Shown: piece by piece, positions 56,671-64,000 of the stretch
Layout of the letters: each line of letters opens with the position of its first letter
Position numbering within the stretch: the first letter of the stretch is position 1
Program-made: the position numbers and the translations under genes
From: Acanthococcus lagerstroemiae
Taxonomy: Eukaryota > Arthropoda > Insecta > Hemiptera > Eriococcidae
Direction: 5' to 3'
Assembly: GCA_031841125.1 (NCBI GenBank)
Contig: CM063110.1
Coordinates: 13,449,626-13,513,625 of the forward strand
DNA length: 64,000 bases
Notes under the pieces: generated by a model
What the model saw: only the letters and a program-made list of their open reading frames with translations
Databases searched by the model: none
Told to the model about the DNA's origin: nothing

Positions 56671-57885
56671 TTACAGTTAGATAGGAAGATGAACTCGGCC
56701 GCGAGAAGCACATTTAATTAAGATCAGACTGTGGCACGTGAAATAGGATATGCATCTCTCTTTTTTTTTTTCATTAATCATAAGGTACAGTGAACCTATC
56801 ACCTGTGGCGTTTTTCTAGTCGTGCAGATTTTCTGTACAAGACTGCAGCCGTGCTTTTCTAGGGAACGACTGTTTGTCCAATGAGATAGGCTACGCCAGG
56901 TTGGCATTGTACATCCTCTACTCAGAGAGTGAGAGAGCGCTCAGTTTATTCGGAATCAAGAATGCGCAACCAAGTCGATATATAGACCTATTTGGATGGA
57001 AAATACAGAAATTTAAGAAAAAGGTTAGAATAGCTGGGTAAAATTGTCATGTTGATCGCTACGGGTAATCTTAGATTTTGGCGCCCGAATTCGAAAAATA
57101 AAATCTTTCAGGGGCACACAATTTTCTCCCTTCCTTGGTGTTACAAGCTTGGTTTACAGACCCAAAATTTCAGAAAAGTCTTTTTGGTTCTCCAAATGGC
57201 AGTTTCTCAGCTTGTGCACCATCAAGAGAAGAATGGCTTGACTCATTGGCGGATTAGAAATTTTCCAAGAAGGGTGTTTTGAAAATAAAACTTCTTCCGC
57301 TTCCGACCCCTAAAAACCGAGATGGATGTAATTTTAAATAGTTTTTGAAGACAATTTTCATAATGTGATTAAATCGTTTCGAAATAAACATTGTAGACTG
57401 TAGTGCTGCAGATACTCAAACACAGGAGAAAAACTCAAAACTCATGTGCTTTCGCAATGTTTTTTTTCCTTCTTCGATCCGAAGGGGGGATGTCTGGAAC
57501 CCTCCCCCCTCATAGATCGACCACTGGCTCAACTGCAGTAATCCCCAGATGAGGTCTTAACTTTTTTTTATGCTACTATTACATATTATTTCAAATTTAC
57601 GCAATAAAATGCCGAAAAATGAGAAAAATCTAAAAATTTACTCTTTACTGTGTACTCATATCGTGTGGTATAAATCATCAGAGTCAAAACGCGTACACTT
57701 GGTATGGGATGATGCAATCTTCGTTTTTGATCTTTATTGAAATATTCTTGAATAAATTTTGAGTTGCATCTATTTAAATTTCTTTCTTAAATCATTGTTT
57801 GTCGTTTTTTTTTTGTTTTTTTTTTTTGTTACTTCCCAAAACAGGAGTAATTGAATTGATAGGTATATGCCTTAGGTGGGTAATA
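56671..57885. other. no gene recognised
   Basis: Nothing identified; A and T runs near 56760 and 57810. Confidence 0.4.
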
Positions 57886-58033
57886 CAGGGAGTCTTTAAA
57901 TATCGTGCATCCACACCCCAACAAGATATTTTCAGTAAATTGGTAACATTGAGCCGATGTAAGCATTACAATTCAATGTCAGCAATTTACGAAAAATGTT
58001 TCACTAGGATAATCAGTGTTCCTGAACACCCTG
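57886..58033. mobile_element. mariner-type MITE, 148 bp
   Basis: TA|CAGGGAGTCTTT at the left and GTTCCTGAACACCCTG|TA at the right, with TA on both sides (57884-57885 and 58034-58035). CAGGGTGTTC after TA is a common mariner terminus. Non-coding. Confidence 0.65.
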
Positions 58034-61000
58034 TAGGTATACTGAGTGTAGGAAAAAGTCCAGCCCGCCCCCTGAGAAAATCTTGGCTGCGCCACTGTAA
58101 AAACTCAAAGAAATGCCGTAATAAGAGTCTCGGACAAGACCTAAATAATCCGTAAAAAGCCCCTATAAAAGTGAAATAATCTCAAAAAAAGTAAAATAAC
58201 CCCAAGAAATCCCTGTAAACCTATGGCTTCGTGGATATCAAATTAAAGGTCTTGAAAAACTAAACCTAATTTTTATGTTTCTATTCATCTTAAACTACGT
58301 ACAACGTAATAATAAATTATGAATCAAAATATTTTATTGCAATAAATTAAGAGTCATTTCGTGATTGTTCGACCAAAAATTGACTCTTTATACCCTTAAA
58401 CTTTTTCGTTTCGATCAAATAGGCGAGGAAGTCTTCAGTGTATCTCACCAGTAAGTCTTAGAAAATATTTTTCAAATACTTCTACTTCCAAAATGCTGAC
58501 TGATTTTTCGTAATTTCTCGTGACAGAATTTAAATATAAGGAAGTATGGAAGTCGAAAGTCAAAATTTGTGCAATTTTCTTCCATTTTGTTAAGAACTAG
58601 GGAGGCCTCGCTCTTTGGCTGTTCCATAGCTGAATCATCAATAAGATTGTATTACAATTTTAATACATTTTTGTACCTGCGTTTTGTTTTTGTTTGTGAG
58701 ATTTTGGATTTCCGTAGTTAAAACCATTTTGTCCACGCTCCAGCCTTGCTTCATAGATTATATCTTCGGTCTTTCAAAAATGACTCAAAAGTGACCGTAA
58801 AGCAAAAATATCTACATGTTAGCATAAGTTATGCTTGCTTAACCCATTCAAGACGGGCGCGGCTACTTGGAATTTTCCCATGTAGTGCTCGAAGTTTTTT
58901 CTAATACTGTGGTATAAAATTTTAAAAAAAGGGTCTTGGGGGGGGGGGGTTATACATTCACACAGCAAAAAAAACGATTCAAAATGGCAAACACAACAAG
59001 TGTTTTTAAGATGATTACGATAAAATGGTGGTTAATTTTCATGTAGTGCTCCAGCCTGTGAGCACCATCATACTTCTCGCCACTGTTCAAAGAGGCTTCT
59101 TTCTTATCGCCCGACACCCTGTATAAATGATATTTTTATTTCCAGGAGTTTTGAAACTTTGTTGGTAAACATTCTCTACGATGTACTCGGACATACCTCT
59201 GAAATGATCCCAGCTGTTTCGACATATACAAGCAACACTAACCAAACAGGTTAATAGCCTTTTAGGATTGAATTTTAAGCATATAACTTATCTTGTTTAT
59301 ACGTAATTGAGTATAGCTTCTGGACGCCGGGCCCGTGTTCTAAAGCAAACTGACATAAGACATACTGAAAATTAATAACGAGCCGATAATAAGCTTAAAT
59401 AATCAAGGTGAAAGTTTCCATTCTAGCTAATAATCTCGTTTATGGATAATCGGCCCAGAGAGCTTCTAGATCGATGACAACAACAAATCCAGGCGACGAC
59501 GCTCGAAAGTCGATACGCATTAAGCCCGCGATATCGTGTCGATGAATCAACGCCTAATTCGCTTTTTTTGACTCGGCGAGACTCTTGACATTTTTGAGAA
59601 AATATTCCCTTTTAAAGACGACGACCGTTTTCTCACGTCAAGCTTATACCCAGAAGCTCTCTCGCGGATACATTCACGAAAACGACGAATCATCTCGTTT
59701 TAATTAACTCGTTGCCTCAGTTTCTAAATAATAATTATTTTCTTCGAGCAGGCCCGCGCGTCACAAAACCAAATTATCCAACGAGATCTAATTTATCATA
59801 AAAACAAGCGACGGAAATAATGGAACGACTTTTTAACTAATTTGTAAGTTATTAACGGGCGCGGAGAAAGCTTCGCAATCAATTACGGACGTACGGTGTG
59901 GATTTGGAAAACCATTACGTGTCTGAGAGTGGGCAACCAATACCTTTATGTATGTACACTCTGGTGTATAGCTAATGATAACTTCAAGCTAGGTACTTCA
60001 GCTTTTCTGCCTTTTTGAAGCGCACTCGATTTATAATTCGGAATTACGACGCAGGTTGTTTCGAAATACGCACGACTAAGTATAGATACGCTAATGCTGC
60101 CTGCTGCATTCCTGCAATCTAATAAATACTGCATTATATATCTTTAGGTGTGATGCTCGCCACAGAATGTTGGGTAATTTCTTGCTATATATGCTTTTGT
60201 TGTTCACGGCATCAGCAGCAGGTATAATATAGGCTCTACAAAAAATACAAAAGAAAAATCGTATTTCCATTGCGCATTTTAAGCATTACATGCACTCGCA
60301 TATATTCCGACATAAGTTGAATTTACTATATACTTTGAACTGGTTCCCAATGAATCCAACCACCATGATAAGAATACGACGGACGAAGGACGAACTCGAG
60401 CCAGAAACCAATAATATAAGAAAAATCGGGTGCTTAACGAGCTTGGAGCGTGAAAGTTGGCGTAACGACTTCCAGGCACTGATAACTGAAGGTATTTTCA
60501 CGGGGGGGGGGGCAGATTAACCCTTTACAATTCCATGTGGGGTGTCTCACCACGAGTGATTTTTCTTCAACCGGGAAAGGAGACAGCGTATCTTGAAAGC
60601 ATGTACATATGTTTGCCTACTCTTACTTTTCAAGGGATGTAGATGATATGAGTGCAACAGTAGTAGAAATTAGGGGAGAATACAGGACAAGTGCGAATAC
60701 CCTTTACAGAGAGGGAGAAAACAATCGAATTGGTTGAGCAAAAAATTCACAAAATCAATTTTATTATAAGTTGTTAAAATTCTAAAACATTTATGTTTCC
60801 TAAAAGTGGTCCTTCCTGAACATAAAATGTATTCTATAGAAAACAGCTTTCGCTTGTTAACCTTCACTTTTCCACCTCTTTCGGCAAGAAAAATTTTCAT
60901 TTATATGAGAAAGTTAGAACTTTAGATTCTTACAATCCTGTCAAACCAATTCCGGTAATTTTTTCGACGGTTGCAAAAATCCGTTCGAGCTCACTAAAGT

Positions 61001-61154
61001 TTTTGAAAAATTATTATTTGAAATTCTTAGAAATTCACGTTGGTTGGTGAAATCTCTAGTCGTTATCGATCTGGATTATGCACAAAGTAGTCCCCATGTA
61101 TCGGGGAAACAGTTCAAGCTTTGTAGGAAAAATTGTAACCAACATTTGTAAAAA
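58034..61154. other. no gene; solo hAT terminus; CG-containing low-repeat patch
   Basis: TCTTGGCTGCGCCACTG at 58081-58097 is a hAT-like right terminus without a partner. CATGTAGTGCTC occurs twice (58880 and 59040) and CCCGACACCCTGTATA near 59110 resembles a mariner terminus. 59290-59950 keeps CG dinucleotides and many AATTA/TAAT motifs and is the best candidate here for a conserved regulatory stretch. G runs lie at 58938-58949 and 60502-60512. Confidence 0.35.
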
Positions 61155-61277
61155 AATTCCGGGACCTTGGGCAGTAGTTAAGTGAATTCCGGGACTTTTC
61201 CAGGGTTCCAGGACCTATTTTTAGCTTCTGGGACTTTTCCGGGTTCTCCGGAACTTCCGGGACCGGTAGACACCCTG
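61155..61277. mobile_element. right part of a CAGGGTGTCTAC MITE
   Basis: Ends GTAGACACCCTG (61266-61277) and contains GGGACTTTTCCGGG-type repeats, the counterpart on the other strand of the GTCAGGAAA array at 19.25 kb. The left terminus is not recognised. Confidence 0.55.
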
Positions 61278-61544
61278 TTTGTTGGTAAAACAGCCCTCCC
61301 CCTTCCCCAGGAACTGAAGGAATTTGCAGACAGTTGGACCTTCTTGCAAACCAAATTGACCGTATGGAAAGATATCAAATTTATAGGTACACCTCAGCAT
61401 AATTTGAAATCCTCTACAAATGTTCTAATTTTCTTTAAAATATTAAAAGTCATTAGAAGTCATTGACAAATCGGAATATGTGATACAAATTTTGAAAACA
61501 TTATTAACTCTACGAGATTTATGCTTCTTTGTGTAACTTAGACA

Positions 61545-62150
61545 ATGAGCTCAGGCGTTAGCAATTTTCGAAAATTAACTTGACATTTTCAAGTCTCAGT
61601 TCCATCCAAAAATTGCTTTCCTTTAAGTTGTTTTGAATATTTTCGAGACTTGTTTAAAGATCCTCAGAAACTTTTTTAAGACTCTTTTGGACTTACTTAA
61701 GATTCGTTACAGCCTTATAAGATTTATTCATGACTTTCGAGATTCTTTCACACTTGTATCGTTGAAATTCTTTAAAAGTCTCAAGCCTGCACGTTTGGGA
61801 CTCTATAAGATGTTACTATTTGTAAAGCATTTCCAATTTCAACATATTTCTCTGCGTGGAGCAAGCCTGATTGACATAGACCATAATGTGAACTCGGCAG
61901 TTAGTAATTTGAGAAAAATAAATTGACATTTTGAAGTCCCAGTCTTTCACAAAAAAAAAATCTGTTTCATTCAGTTTCCCTTAAATCTTTTCAAAACTTG
62001 ATTAAAATCTTCAAAAACTTTTTCAAGACTCTGTAAGACTATTTAGACTTGTTTAAGACTTGCTACAGCTCTTTGAAATTTATTTATGACTTTTGAGATT
62101 CTTTCACACTTGCTTAGGAATCGCTGAGAAACTGAGTTCGAACAACTCGA
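61545..62150. repeat. two-copy tandem duplication, period about 342 bp
   Basis: AACTTGACATTTTCAAGTC (61577) pairs with AATTGACATTTTGAAGTC (61921). GAGACTTGTTTAAAGATCCT pairs with AAAACTTGATTAAAATCTTC, and ATGACTTTCGAGATTCTTTC with ATGACTTTTGAGATTCTTTC. Within each unit a short AAGACTTGTTTAAGACTT-type period recurs. A dispersed relative lies at 20.3-20.7 kb. Confidence 0.8.
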
Positions 62151-63239
62151 TCTGCTCATGTTCAAGTAGGTCTTGCTCCTCATCTCCGTTCTCTTAATTA
62201 TGAGATTTTTTCTTTCCTCGCTGATTTTGTCGTTTGTTATGGGCCTAGCCTACTTTCCCCAATTTGCGTAAGTACCTCTGTGATGGAGTCTCTTCTATCC
62301 AGTTATATTCCTCCTGCAATTTGGAAAAGGTTCTGCTTGTAGCCTCATCAAACTTTGCCCTTAAGATCTTATTTGCCTCCACTCACCTACACAACCGGGA
62401 TGAACGTACTCCCCTTTGCTCCCCCTTTGTTTATGTCCCTGGTACTCCTGTGTATACGCTGGCCTAGCTACTCTGTGGTCCTGTGAGAACGTAAATTGGT
62501 TTAGGATTTCGTATTTCCCAAGTATTCTCAAGTCATTGACTAGCAGGTGATCGATTTTGTTCATTGTTTTGCCATGTGGGGAGCACCAATTCCATTTCCT
62601 TTCTTGCTTTAGGTTTATAAAGGTATTTATCATTTTTAAATTTTACTTCAAAGCCAGGCTAACAAGTTGTTCCCCATTCTTGTTAATTTCCTCCCATCTG
62701 TATTCCAGGTGACTCTAAAACTTTGACACGCCCTCCTCCAACTCTGTGATACCGCCTTCTTATTCTACTGTTTCTTCTATACACATCTATAAAACTCTTC
62801 CGCTTCTTCTACCGGAGCTATTTTGATGGGTGCGTACACTTGGATAATTGAGAGTATTTCCCCCTTGTCAATGGCTAGTTTTAAGACAGCAACTCTTACG
62901 GTTAACCCCTTTGCCTATTACTTTATCATCGATTTTTTATTGGTGTAGAAGTCTATGCCTATACATAGGTTGTCGCTGAGACTAAAATTCGTACTGCCCA
63001 CCAACTCTACCTATCGGCGTTTCAACGCAGTAGGGGGATAATTTGGTTCATTAGCTATTGACTGAGACCACGCCGAGCTCATTTGATTAAAAACTCGCTG
63101 TTCAAGACCAGTTTGAAAAAAACCATATGCGTTGACCCCTACAGGTTTTTTAAAAGACATTTTTAAAGAAGGAAAAAAGCATACAAAATTTTTTTTTAAT
63201 CATCATCTTCATTAAGTACACGAATATCTTTTTCAAAAT

Positions 63240-63475
63240 AAGCGCTATTCATGGCTGTACAGGCGTCCATTCATTCTTGCCATTTATCGAACGTTTTCGC
63301 GTATTCCGCCATAAGTAAGGAGGAGAAAAACATCTGCGCCGCAGTGATGCGACTTCTTGATTCGTGTAGAATTGACGACCTCGTAAGGCTGCCTTTAGTT
63401 GAGGAAATAACCAGAAGTCGCCGGGGGTGAGGTCAGGACTATACGGGGGTGGGGGTGAATTGTGATTTTTTTAGA
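63240..63475 (-). pseudogene. mariner transposase C-terminal fragment, left arm
   Basis: On the minus strand from the centre: PPYSPDLTPGDFWLFPQLKA, then ALRGRQFYTNQEVASLRRRC. YSPDLxPxDFxLFPxLK is the mariner block that holds the third catalytic aspartate. Further on the frame is shifted relative to the intact right arm. This spacer-derived part has no counterpart in the right arm. Confidence 0.85.
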
Positions 63476-63626
63476 AGTCATCACCGCGGCGCAGATGTTT
63501 TTCTCCTCCTTACCGGCGGCGGAATACGCGAAAACGTTTGATAAATGGCAAGAACGAATGGACGCCTGTATAGTCATGAATGGCGCTTCTTTTAAAAAAA
63601 GATATTCGTGTACTTAATGAAGATGA
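63468..63626 (+). pseudogene. mariner transposase C-terminal fragment, right arm
   Basis: On the plus strand: EVITAAQMFFSSLPAAEYAK, then TFDKWQERMDACIVMNGASF and KKRYSCT with a stop. The F-x-KWxERxxxCIxxxGxxF ending is the conserved mariner C-terminus. The frame is open here, whereas the left arm is shifted, so the arms have diverged or were of different quality when joined. The upstream catalytic part is absent. Confidence 0.85.
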
Positions 63627-64000
63627 TGATTAATAAAAAATTTAGTAATTGTATCTATAATTTTTTTCCTTCTTTAAGAAAATCTTCAAAAAACCTGTAG
63701 GGGTCAACGCATATGGTTTTTTTCAAATTGGTCTGGAACAGCGAGTTTTCAATCAAATGAGCTCGGCGTGGTCTCAATCGATAGCTAATGAACCAAATTA
63801 TCCCCCTACTGCGTTGAACCGCCGATAAGTAGCGTTGGTGGGCCGTACAAATTTTAGTCTCAGTTACTTAGCGACAACCTATGTATATTCTTTTTGTTTG
63901 GCCAAAATAGTAAAGATGCCCGTTGGGTCTTTTACGCAGTTTTTCGCCCTCCCTTAAGTGCCTCTGAAATCCACATCACATCCCACTTAATTTTTGCTAT

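Larger units (their letters stand above)
62962..63885. mobile_element. inverted-duplication mariner-like element
   Basis: Both ends are TACATAGGTTGTCGCT (left) and AGCGACAACCTATGTA (right), with TA immediately outside (62960-62961 and 63886-63887). The two halves are inverted copies of one another over about 370-410 bp, including CCACGCCGAGCTCATTTGAT and CGTTGACCCCTACAGG, so the unit folds back. Each half carries the 3' end of a mariner transposase pointing outward. The spacer is about 90 bp (63375-63465). Confidence 0.9.
62151..64000 (-). pseudogene. RTE-like LINE endonuclease, split by a mariner fold-back
   Basis: On the minus strand the window edge reads KIKWDVMWISEALKGG then SLLFWPNKK (63888-64000), the endonuclease start (KWDVxGISExR). 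After the 924-bp insertion it resumes below 62960 with NKK-like residues, then ILSIIQVYAPIKIAPVEEAE, WNWCSPHGKTMNKIDHLLVN, and FTFSQDHRVARPAY. The next block FDEATSRTFSKLQEEYNWIE enters the linker to the reverse transcriptase. Stops are present; the element continues outside the window. Confidence 0.8.

Noticed and set aside
1..64000. Endogenous viral or LTR-retrotransposon sequence
   Set aside because: No long terminal repeats, no aspartic protease or integrase motif and no viral structural gene were recognised on reading both strands.

Overview
This window is non-coding eukaryotic DNA, most likely from an arthropod and probably an insect. No intact host gene is recognisable. The longest stop-to-stop frames are about 170 codons and most are chance or antisense. 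Nearly everything that can be identified is repetitive: broken non-LTR retrotransposons (RTE/BovB-like and R1-like), hAT, mariner, pogo/Tigger and possible piggyBac elements with short non-autonomous derivatives, three tRNA-derived SINE-like families, fold-back hairpin elements, many two-copy tandem duplications of about 160-345 bp, and an unusual number of pure G or C runs of 10 bases or more. The mix of element types is typical of insects with medium to large genomes; the species cannot be named from sequence alone.

Layout: 0.5-3.6 kb is a hAT-bounded unit with a perfect 8-bp target duplication that carries a LINE in reverse. 6.4-15.9 kb holds MITEs, tandem duplications, a fold-back, two hAT MITEs and a SINE with an 11-bp target duplication. 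16-18 kb is comparatively CpG-rich and has GT and GA microsatellites. 19-27.8 kb holds MITEs, tandem arrays with a SINE inserted in one, LINE remnants and a hAT-type transposase remnant. 30-34 kb has a LINE, an R1-like LINE flanked by a perfect 18-bp duplication, and a LINE split by a fold-back that is itself followed by a hAT MITE. 34.4-37.75 kb is a composite repeat with nested elements. 37.9-39.2 kb has hAT transposase and LINE remnants. 44-50.7 kb is a dense nest of SINEs, palindromic MITEs, R1-like tails, two nested hAT elements and three fold-backs. 53.5-55.1 kb is a pogo/Tigger derivative whose helix-turn-helix coding region was split by a hAT MITE. 61.5-64 kb is a tandem duplication, then a LINE endonuclease region split by an inverted-duplication mariner with a TA target duplication.

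Host signals are few. At 8.16 kb and 55.41 kb, on the + strand, a polypyrimidine tract and AG are followed immediately by a 5' splice-site motif, the layout of recursive-splicing ratchet points. Each also has a second 5' splice-site-like motif 45-71 nt downstream. If real, the window lies inside a very long intron of a + strand gene. A CpG-rich stretch at 55.6-56.7 kb with a TATA-like box could be an internal promoter or first exon. These host-gene readings are inference; the transposon boundaries and target duplications are seen directly.
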